This document shows positions 57,968 through 64,000 of a DNA stretch of 64,000 nt, piece after piece. A model generated the notes under the pieces. It worked only from the letters and a program-made list of their open reading frames with translations. It did not search any database and was not told the origin of the DNA. The translations under genes and the position numbers were made by a program. Numbering within the stretch: position 1 is the first letter of the stretch; the number at the start of each line of letters is the position of its first letter. Source of the stretch: Variovorax sp. JS1663 (lineage in GTDB: Bacteria; Pseudomonadota; Gammaproteobacteria; Burkholderiales; Burkholderiaceae_C); assembly GCF_002157355.1 (NCBI RefSeq), contig NZ_LYMK01000028.1, forward strand, positions 28,490 to 92,489. The letters are read 5' to 3'.

Positions 57968-58012
57968 CGGCCCGCCGGGGGCGGCCTATCGCATCTCTGC
58001 GAAAATGCCGCG

Positions 58013-58666
58013 ATGTTCACCGGAATCATCACCGGCGTGGGGCGCATCGCCGCCGTCCACGACCTCGGCAGCTCTTCATCCCACGGCAAGCGTCTCGGCA
58101 TCACGGTGCCTGCCGGCTACCTGGACGACGTGGGCCTCGGCGACAGCATCGCGCTCAACGGCGCCTGCATGACGGTCACCTCCCTCGAGCCGGCTCAGCA
58201 GCTGTTCACCATCGACATCTCGGCCGAATCGCTGGACAAGACCGCCGGCCTGGCGGAGTCCGGCGCCCGCGTCAACCTCGAGAAAGCGCTGCGCGCGAGC
58301 GACCGCCTCGGCGGCCATATCGTCTCTGGCCACGTGGACGGCATCGGCACCGTGAGCCATTTCGCGCCCGTGGGCGAGAGCTGGGAACTGCGCGTGGTGG
58401 CGCCGGCCGCCCTGGCTCGCTTCCTCGCCTACAAGGGCTCGATCACCGTCAATGGCGTGAGCCTCACCGTCAACCGCGTGACCGACGGCGCCGATGGCAG
58501 CGAGGTCAGCATCAACCTCATCCCCCACACGGTAGAGAACACCGCACTGGGCAGCCTCCAGGCCGGCAGCCGCGTGAACCTCGAGATCGACACCGTCGCG
58601 CGCTACGTGGAGCGCATGCTCCAGGCCGGCGCCCTGCCCTCTTCCCCCAAGGACCCCACGCCATGA
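58013..58666 (+). CDS. ribE: Riboflavin synthase, alpha chain type
   Basis: This 217-aa enzyme converts two 6,7-dimethyl-8-ribityllumazine molecules to riboflavin. It has two lumazine-binding barrels: MFTGIITGVGRIAAVHDLGS, SIALNGACMTVTSLEPAQQL in the first; DRLGGHIVSGHVDGIGTVSH and GSITVNGVSLTVNRVTDGAD in the second. The length is standard. It overlaps the next gene by 4 bases (ATGA). Symbol use varies: ribE here equals ribC of some annotations. Confidence 0.96.
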   Translation: MFTGIITGVGRIAAVHDLGSSSSHGKRLGITVPAGYLDDVGLGDSIALNGACMTVTSLEPAQQLFTIDISAESLDKTAGLAESGARVNLEKALRASDRLGGHIVSGHVDGIGTVSHFAPVGESWELRVVAPAALARFLAYKGSITVNGVSLTVNRVTDGADGSEVSINLIPHTVENTALGSLQAGSRVNLEIDTVARYVERMLQAGALPSSPKDPTP

Positions 58667-59823
58667 ACGCCGCCGTCACACCCATCAATGCCTCGCGCAG
58701 CGGCCTCGCGCCTGCGCCCGTGTCCCCCGTCGAAGACATCGTGGCCGAGCTGCGCGCCGGCCGCATGGTCATCCTGGTCGACGAGGAGGACCGCGAGAAC
58801 GAGGGTGACATCGTCATCGCGGCCGACCACATCACGGCCGAGTCGATCAACTTCATGGCGCGCCATGCCCGCGGCCTGATCTGCCTGACGCTCTCCCGCG
58901 AGATGTGCGAGCGGCTCAACCTCCCGCCGATGGTGGCCCGCAACGGCGCCAAGCATTCCACCGCCTTCACCGTCTCGATCGAGGCAGCCGAAGGCGTGAC
59001 CACAGGCATTTCCGCGGCCGACCGTGCGCGCACCGTGCAGGCCGCCGTCGCCCCCAACGCGGTGGCGTCCGACCTGGTGCAGCCCGGCCACATCTTCCCG
59101 CTGCAGGCAGTGGATGGCGGCGTGCTGATGCGCGCCGGCCATACCGAAGCCGGCTGCGACCTCGCCGCCATGGCCGGCTGCTCGCCGGCCTCCGTGATCT
59201 GCGAGGTGATGAACGAGGACGGCACCATGGCGCGCCTGCCCGACCTGCAGCTTTTCGCCGCCGAGCACGGCCTCAAGATCGGCACCATAGCAGCGCTGAT
59301 CGAGCACCGCAGCCGCACCGAATCGCTGATCGAGAAGGTGGGCTGCCGCGAGATCCATACAGCCTGGGGCTGGTTCACTGCCCATGCCTTCCAGGACAAG
59401 CCCAGCAAGGGCGTGCACCTGGCCCTGGTACGCGGCAAGTGGAACAGCGACGATACCGTGGACGTGCGTGTGCACGAGCCGCTGTCGGTGCTGGACGCGC
59501 TGGAAGTCAATCGCTCGCTGCACTCCTGGAGCCTCGACGCCAGCCTGGCCCACATCGCGGCCCAGGGCAAGGGCGTGGCCGTGTTCCTCAACTGCGGCGA
59601 AACCGGTGCCGACCTGCTCGCCCAGTTTGACGGCACAGCACGGCCCGCGCAGGCGCCCGAGCGCGGCCGCATGGACCTGCGCAGCTATGGCATCGGCGCG
59701 CAGATCCTGCGCGCCTGCGGCGTGCACCGCATGAACCTGCTGGGCACGCCTCGCCGCATGCCCAGCATGGCGGCCGGCTTCGGCCTGGAGATCTCGGGCT
59801 ACATCTCGAAGGAAGAACGATGA
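58663..59823 (+). CDS. ribB: 3,4-dihydroxy-2-butanone 4-phosphate synthase with degenerate GTP cyclohydrolase II-like domain (RibBX)
   Basis: This 386-aa protein has a complete RibB domain at ~20-225 (VDEEDRENEGDIVIAADHIT, ARHARGLICLTLSREMCERL, RNGAKHSTAFTVSIEAAEGV, RAGHTEAGCDLAAMAG). The C-terminal ~160 residues have the GTP cyclohydrolase II fold pattern but lack its three zinc Cys (the ECLTGDVFGSLRCDCG motif). The corresponding segment reads VHEPLSVLDALEVNRSLHSW. So only RibB activity is expected, as in the RibBX proteins of related bacteria, and GTP cyclohydrolase II must come from elsewhere. Four-base overlaps link it to ribE and ribH. Confidence 0.95.
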   Translation: MNAAVTPINASRSGLAPAPVSPVEDIVAELRAGRMVILVDEEDRENEGDIVIAADHITAESINFMARHARGLICLTLSREMCERLNLPPMVARNGAKHSTAFTVSIEAAEGVTTGISAADRARTVQAAVAPNAVASDLVQPGHIFPLQAVDGGVLMRAGHTEAGCDLAAMAGCSPASVICEVMNEDGTMARLPDLQLFAAEHGLKIGTIAALIEHRSRTESLIEKVGCREIHTAWGWFTAHAFQDKPSKGVHLALVRGKWNSDDTVDVRVHEPLSVLDALEVNRSLHSWSLDASLAHIAAQGKGVAVFLNCGETGADLLAQFDGTARPAQAPERGRMDLRSYGIGAQILRACGVHRMNLLGTPRRMPSMAAGFGLEISGYISKEER

Positions 59824-60290
59824 AGGATGCGAACAAGGGCAGCGCCGCCACCCTGGACGGCAAGGGGCTGCGCATCGGGATCGTGCAGGCGCGCTTCAAC
59901 GAGGACATCACCGACGCGCTGGCCAAGGCCTGCCTCGGCGAGCTCGAGACGCTGGGCGTCGCCAGCGAGGACATCGACCACCTCGACGTGCCGGGCGCGC
60001 TCGAGGTGCCTGTCGCACTGCAGGCCCTGGCCGAGCGCAACCGCTACCACGCGCTGATCGCGCTGGGCTGCATCATCCGCGGCGAGACCTACCACTTCGA
60101 GCTGGTGGCCAACGAGTCGGGCGCAGGCGTGAGCCGCGTCGCGCTCGACTACCGCATCCCGGTCGCCAACGCCATCCTCACCACCGAGAACCTCGAACAG
60201 GCGATCGCGCGCCAGACCGACAAGGGCCGCGATGCGGCACGCGTGGCGGTCGAGATGGCGCGCCTGCTCGGGCCCTCCGGCAGTCCCTGA
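59820..60290 (+). CDS. ribH: 6,7-dimethyl-8-ribityllumazine synthase
   Basis: This 156-aa enzyme joins the RibB product with the RibD-pathway pyrimidine to give lumazine. Motifs: GIVQARFNEDITDALAKACL, VPGALEVPVALQALAERNRY, HALIALGCIIRGETYHFELV (the GxxIRGxTxHF block) and PVANAILTTENLEQAIARQT. Members assemble as pentamers or 60-mers. The start overlaps the previous stop. nusB follows after 10 bp, the usual order. Confidence 0.98.
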   Translation: MKDANKGSAATLDGKGLRIGIVQARFNEDITDALAKACLGELETLGVASEDIDHLDVPGALEVPVALQALAERNRYHALIALGCIIRGETYHFELVANESGAGVSRVALDYRIPVANAILTTENLEQAIARQTDKGRDAARVAVEMARLLGPSGSP

Positions 60291-60300
60291 CCCTGTTTTC

Positions 60301-60834
60301 ATGACCGACGACACCAAGACCAGCGGCGAACGGCCGCGCCAGTCCCGCACCGGGCTCACGAGCACCGGCGCCCGCAAAGCCTCCGCCAAATCCACGCGCA
60401 GCCGCGCGCGCGAGTTCGCGCTGCAGGCGCTCTACCAGCACCTGGTGGGCCGCAACGACGCGGCCTCCATCGACCAGTTCACGCGCGACCTGTCCGGCTT
60501 CCACAAGGCCGATGCCGCCCACTACGACGCGCTGCTGCACGGCGCCATCGCCACCGCGACGGAGCTCGACGCGCTGATCGTCCCCCTGCTCGACCGCAAG
60601 CTGGAAGAGATCTCGCCGATCGAGCACGCGGTGATGTGGATCGGCGTCTATGAGTTCCAGAACTGCCTGGACGTACCCTGGCGCGTGGTGCTCAACGAAT
60701 GCATCGAGCTCGCCAAGGAGTTCGGCGGCACCGACGGCCACAAGTACGTCAACGCGGTGCTCAACGGCCTCGCGCCGAAGCTGCGGCCGGCCGAAGTGGA
60801 GGCCGATCGCGCCAGCGGCAAGGCAAGGCCATGA
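60301..60834 (+). CDS. nusB: Transcription antitermination factor NusB
   Basis: This 177-aa protein binds boxA RNA with NusE/S10 in rRNA antitermination. The conserved NusB core covers ~35-165 (SRAREFALQALYQHLVGRND; ISPIEHAVMWIGVYEFQNCL; VLNECIELAKEFGGTDGHKY then VNAVLNGLAPKLRPAE). The ~30-residue N-terminal extension is basic and probably disordered. The start is ATG 60301, 10 bp after ribH. Its stop overlaps the ATG of a repeat-derived mini-ORF. Confidence 0.96.
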   Translation: MTDDTKTSGERPRQSRTGLTSTGARKASAKSTRSRAREFALQALYQHLVGRNDAASIDQFTRDLSGFHKADAAHYDALLHGAIATATELDALIVPLLDRKLEEISPIEHAVMWIGVYEFQNCLDVPWRVVLNECIELAKEFGGTDGHKYVNAVLNGLAPKLRPAEVEADRASGKARP

Positions 60835-60920
60835 GCGCAGCGCCGGGCCGCCCCAAGCAAGCGAACGCCCCCTCGGGGGGCAGCGAGGACACGCCAGTGC
60901 CGAGCGTGGGGGGCTTATGA
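60831..60920 (+). other. Repeat-derived mini-ORF linking nusB and the aminotransferase
   Basis: An ATG at 60831 overlaps the nusB stop (ATGA) and opens 29 codons (MSAAPGRPKQANAPSGGSED then TPVPSVGGL) that end in TGA overlapping the aminotransferase ATG (60917). Nearly the whole ORF is a copy of the interspersed repeat. It may be translated and couple the flanking genes, or be a chance frame. Confidence 0.4.
60841..60915 (-). repeat. Interspersed GC-rich repeat between nusB and the aminotransferase gene
   Basis: The reverse complement matches the copy inside the efflux adaptor gene (5225-5296): CCCCCACGCT, TCGCTGCCCCCCGAGGGGGC and TTGGGGCGGCCCGGCG blocks in the same order and spacing. The central CCCCCC/GGGGG can fold into a hairpin. 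It fills the space between two co-oriented genes. Confidence 0.8.
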
Positions 60921-62116
60921 GAATCGCGAGCCGCGCGGAGCGCATCGAGCCCTTCTACGTGATGGAGATCGCCAAGGCGGCCTCCGCCCTGGCGCGCGAG
61001 ATCGCCCACACCGACCGGCCGATGATCTTCCTCAACATCGGCGAGCCCGACTTCACCGCGCCGCCGCTGGTACAGGAAGCCGCGCTCCGCGCCGTACGTG
61101 CCGGCGCCACGCAGTACACCCACGCCACCGGCCTGGACGCCCTGCGCGAGCGCATCAGCGGCTGGTACGCCCAGCGCTTCAACGTCGATGTGCCGGCCCG
61201 CCGCATCGTCGTCACCGCCGGCGCCTCGGCGGCGCTGCAGCTGGCCTGCCTGGCGCTGATCGAGGCAGGCGACGAGATCCTCCTGCCCGATCCCACCTAC
61301 CCCTGCAACCGCCACTTCGTGAGCGCGGCAGAAGGCCGGGCGGTGCTGGTCCCGACCACCGCGGCGGAGCGCTTCCAGCTCAGCGCCGCCAAGGTCGAGA
61401 CAGCCTGGACCGAGCGGACGCGCGGCGTGCTGCTGGCTTCGCCCTCCAACCCCACCGGCACCTCCATCGAGCCCGGCGAGCTGCGCCGCATCCACGAGGT
61501 GGTGACGCGGCGCGGGGGCATCACACTGATCGACGAGATCTACCTGGGCCTGTCCCACGACGACACTTTCGGCCAAAGTGCGCTGGCCATCGACGACCAG
61601 ATCATCAGCATCAACAGCTTCAGCAAGTACTTCAGCATGACGGGCTGGCGCCTGGGCTGGCTGGTGGTGCCAGAGGCGCTGGTGCCGGTGGTCGAACGGC
61701 TCGCGCAGAACCTGTTCATCTGCGCCAGCACCGTCGCCCAGCACGCGGCCCTGGCCTGCTTCGAGGCCGAAAGCATCGCCGAGTACGAGCGCCGGCGCGC
61801 CGAGTTCAAGGCCCGTCGCGACTGGTTCATCCCGCAGCTCCAGGCCCTGGGCCTTCAAGTCCCCGTGGTCCCCGACGGCGCCTTCTATGCCTGGGCCGAC
61901 TGCTCGGCCTTCGGCGAGAAGCTGGGCATCGCCAACAGCTGGGACTTCGCCTTCGACGCGATGAAGAAGGCCCACCTCGCCATTACCCCCGGCCGCGACT
62001 TCGGCTCGGCCGAGACCGCCCGCTTCGTGCGCTTCTCGACCGCCAGCTCGATGGCGCACCTGCAACAGTCGGTGGAGCGGCTGCGGGCCTGGGCCGGCTC
62101 GGCGGTCGCGGCATGA
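60917..62116 (+). CDS. PLP-dependent aminotransferase, class I/II
   Basis: This 399-aa fold-type I aminotransferase is of the aspartate/aromatic group. Motifs: FLNIGEPDFTAPPLVQEAAL, VTAGASAALQLACLALIEAG, LASPSNPTGTSIEPGELRRI, the Tyr/Asp region LIDEIYLGLSHDD, the PLP-Lys in SINSFSKYFSMTGWRLGWLV, and Arg near the C-terminus in RFVRFSTASS. The substrate is not fixed by sequence. Its stop overlaps ybgC (ATGA), so it heads the tol operon transcript or joins it to the rib/nusB run. Confidence 0.93.
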   Translation: MRIASRAERIEPFYVMEIAKAASALAREIAHTDRPMIFLNIGEPDFTAPPLVQEAALRAVRAGATQYTHATGLDALRERISGWYAQRFNVDVPARRIVVTAGASAALQLACLALIEAGDEILLPDPTYPCNRHFVSAAEGRAVLVPTTAAERFQLSAAKVETAWTERTRGVLLASPSNPTGTSIEPGELRRIHEVVTRRGGITLIDEIYLGLSHDDTFGQSALAIDDQIISINSFSKYFSMTGWRLGWLVVPEALVPVVERLAQNLFICASTVAQHAALACFEAESIAEYERRRAEFKARRDWFIPQLQALGLQVPVVPDGAFYAWADCSAFGEKLGIANSWDFAFDAMKKAHLAITPGRDFGSAETARFVRFSTASSMAHLQQSVERLRAWAGSAVAA

Positions 62117-62577
62117 GCTTTGCATTCCCGATCCGCATCTACTGGGAAGACACCGATGCCGGCGGCATCGTGTTCTACGCCAACTACCTCAAGTACATGG
62201 AGCGCGCCCGCACCGAATGGCTTCGCTCGCTGGGCATCTCGCAAGGCAAGCTGCGCGAGGAGACCGGCGGCATCTTCGTGGTCAGCGAGACCCAGCTCAA
62301 GTACCATCGCCCGGCCCGGCTGGACGACGAACTGCTGGTCACGGCCGAGCTGCGCCAGGCCGGCTCCGCGTCCCTGATAATCGCCCAACGCGTGCTGGCC
62401 CGCCCGGCACACCCCCCCGCCGCCAATCCCCTGGCCGATGCCCCGTTGCTGTGCGAAGGCACCATCCGCATCGGCTGGGTCCATGCAGACACGCTGCGTC
62501 CCGCGCGCATCCCGCCGCAGGTTTCGGGAACCCTCGCGCCCCATGCCGGCTCCATGTCTCAACCTCAGACGCCATGA
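62113..62577 (+). CDS. ybgC: Tol-Pal system acyl-CoA thioesterase YbgC
   Basis: This 154-aa hot-dog-fold thioesterase has the YbgC signature RIYWEDTDAGGIVFYANYLK with catalytic Asp, then YMERARTEWLRSLGIS. It is the first gene of the conserved ybgC-tolQ-tolR-tolA block. It hydrolyses short- or medium-chain acyl-CoA; its link to Tol-Pal is not fully understood. Four-base overlaps occur on both sides. Confidence 0.95.
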   Translation: MSFAFPIRIYWEDTDAGGIVFYANYLKYMERARTEWLRSLGISQGKLREETGGIFVVSETQLKYHRPARLDDELLVTAELRQAGSASLIIAQRVLARPAHPPAANPLADAPLLCEGTIRIGWVHADTLRPARIPPQVSGTLAPHAGSMSQPQTP

Positions 62578-63290
62578 ATCAAGACCTCTCGATCCTTTCC
62601 CTCCTGCTTCATGCCAGCCTTCCGGTGCAGCTCGTGGTGCTGCTGCTGGTCATCGTCTCGGTCGCCAGCTGGGCGGCCATCTTCCGCAAATACTTTTCCC
62701 TCAAGCGCACGCGCTCCCTCAATGAGGACTTCGAGCGCGAGTTCTGGTCCGGCACCAGCCTGAACGAGCTGTTCTCCTCGGCGGCCCAGCACGCCAAGTT
62801 CGCCGGCCCGATGGAGCGCATCTTCGCCTCCGGCATGCGCGAGTACCAGAAGCTGCGCGAGCGCCACGTGACCGACGCCGGTACCCTGCTCGACGGCTCG
62901 CGTCGCGCGATGCGGGCCAGCTTCCAGCGCGAGCTGGACGCGGTGGAGCAGAACCTCTCCTTCCTGGCCACCGTCGGCTCGGTCTCGCCCTATGTCGGCC
63001 TGTTCGGCACGGTCTGGGGGATCATGCATGCCTTCACCGGCCTGGCCGCGCTGGCGCAGGTGACGCTGTCCACCGTGGCGCCCGGCATCGCCGAGGCGCT
63101 GGTCGCCACCGCCATCGGCCTGTTCGCCGCCATCCCGGCCGTGGTGGCCTACAACCGCTTCGCACGCGAGATCGACAAGATCGCGATCGGCCTGGAGACC
63201 TTCATCGAGGAGTTCTCCAACATCCTGCAGCGCAACCTGACCGCGCACATCGTCAACCCGGCCTCGATGGGACCGGCGACGGTGCGCTGA
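62574..63290 (+). CDS. tolQ: Tol-Pal system protein TolQ
   Basis: This 238-aa inner-membrane protein has three TM helices: TM1 (VQLVVLLLVIVSVASWAAIF), TM2 (VGSVSPYVGLFGTVWGIMHA) and TM3 (ALVATAIGLFAAIPAVVAYN). It is homologous to ExbB/MotA. With TolR it forms the proton channel that drives TolA for outer-membrane constriction at division. The start overlaps ybgC (ATGA), and tolR follows by 16 bp. Confidence 0.97.
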   Translation: MNQDLSILSLLLHASLPVQLVVLLLVIVSVASWAAIFRKYFSLKRTRSLNEDFEREFWSGTSLNELFSSAAQHAKFAGPMERIFASGMREYQKLRERHVTDAGTLLDGSRRAMRASFQRELDAVEQNLSFLATVGSVSPYVGLFGTVWGIMHAFTGLAALAQVTLSTVAPGIAEALVATAIGLFAAIPAVVAYNRFAREIDKIAIGLETFIEEFSNILQRNLTAHIVNPASMGPATVR

Positions 63291-63306
63291 AGCCGGAGGA
63301 AAACCC

Positions 63307-63744
<438 letters not shown>

Positions 63745-63747
63745 GCC

Positions 63748-64000
63748 ATGTCCCTGGCCGCCGATCGCCCCGAGTTCGCGCCGCCGCCGCAGCGCGGCAC
63801 CTTCCGCGCGCTGCTGCTGGCATTGATCGCCCACGCGCTCCTGATCATCGCGCTGACCTGGGGCGTGAGCTGGCGGCGCGAATCGGAAGATGCCGCGGTG
63901 GAAGCCGAGCTCTGGTCCTCGACCGTGCAGCAGGCCGCGCCGCGTGCCGTGGCACCGACGCCACCACCGCCGGCGCCCGCCCCCACACCGGCACCTCCGC
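63748..64000 (+). CDS. tolA: Tol-Pal system protein TolA (N-terminal part; 3' end outside window)
   Basis: The ATG at 63748, 3 bp after the tolR stop, opens MSLAADRPEFAPPPQRGTF and a TM helix (LLLALIAHALLIIALTWGVS) with the SHLxH-like AHALL pattern, then a Pro/Ala-rich stretch (TPPPPAPAPTPAPP) at the window edge. This fits the N-terminus of TolA, whose long helical arm spans the periplasm to contact Pal/TolB. About 84 codons are visible. Confidence 0.9.
   Translation, partial: MSLAADRPEFAPPPQRGTFRALLLALIAHALLIIALTWGVSWRRESEDAAVEAELWSSTVQQAAPRAVAPTPPPPAPAPTPAPP

Noticed and set aside
57968..58012. FMN riboswitch for the riboflavin genes
   Set aside because: The 45-bp gap is too short and no RFN element is seen there, between the pilin and ribD, or before ribB.

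Overview
This is a 64 kb chromosomal window of very high GC content. It looks like a member of the order Burkholderiales, family Comamonadaceae, with Variovorax or a close relative as my best guess. The guess rests on the gene order accA-tilS-aspartokinase-tRNA-Ser, the Bug/TctC-type solute-binding proteins, and short GC-rich interspersed repeats of a kind I recall from that group. No search was run. I saw no phage, IS element or CRISPR array.

Layout. 1-2.6 kb: a branched-chain-amino-acid-type ABC binding protein (cut by the left edge) behind a sigma-54 promoter, next to a sigma-54 activator. 2.8-9.3 kb: a tripartite RND efflux operon (outer-membrane lipoprotein, periplasmic adaptor, pump) plus a small secreted protein. 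9.3-22.1 kb: accessory genes with visible decay, namely a frameshifted pstS, a Bug binding protein, a MalT-like LuxR regulator, an epoxide hydrolase with a decayed second copy beside it, a ferritin-like diiron protein, a hydrolase-LuxR fusion, a TRIC-type channel, an MFS exporter and an aldo/keto reductase. 22.1-27.6 kb: a four-gene minus-strand cluster (FAD-linked oxidase, zinc-ribbon/cyclase/AAA/TPR regulator, 85-aa protein, Cys-rich protein) that I cannot place in a known system. 27.7-33.1 kb: a tripartite tricarboxylate transporter (tctCBA), divergent from its likely two-component system tctDE.

33.1-36.8 kb: Hsp15, PPK2, a small membrane protein, a D-amino-acid dehydrogenase-like flavoprotein and a hypothetical protein. 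36.8-42.4 kb, minus strand: tRNA-Ser(GCU), aspartokinase, tilS, accA, a 3-methyladenine glycosylase and cysS. 42.5-45.9 kb, plus strand: a TPR protein, two cyclophilins, lpxH and an mtfA-like peptidase. 45.9-52.6 kb, minus strand: a DUF349 protein and a giant DUF748/AsmA-like protein preceded by a possible structured RNA. 53-64 kb, plus strand: a membrane-bound lytic transglycosylase, glyA behind a ZTP riboswitch, nrdR, a lone FimT-type pilin, the riboflavin operon ribD-ribE-ribB(X)-ribH with nusB, a PLP aminotransferase, and ybgC-tolQ-tolR-tolA (tolA cut by the right edge).

Most plus-strand operons are tightly packed, with many 4-base ATGA overlaps. The most interesting points are the four-gene cluster at 22.2-27.6 kb, interspersed repeats that have become coding sequence (inside the RND adaptor and as a mini-ORF between nusB and the aminotransferase), the complete sigma-54 promoter/enhancer/activator set at the left end, and a hairpin-rich candidate RNA upstream of the DUF748 gene.
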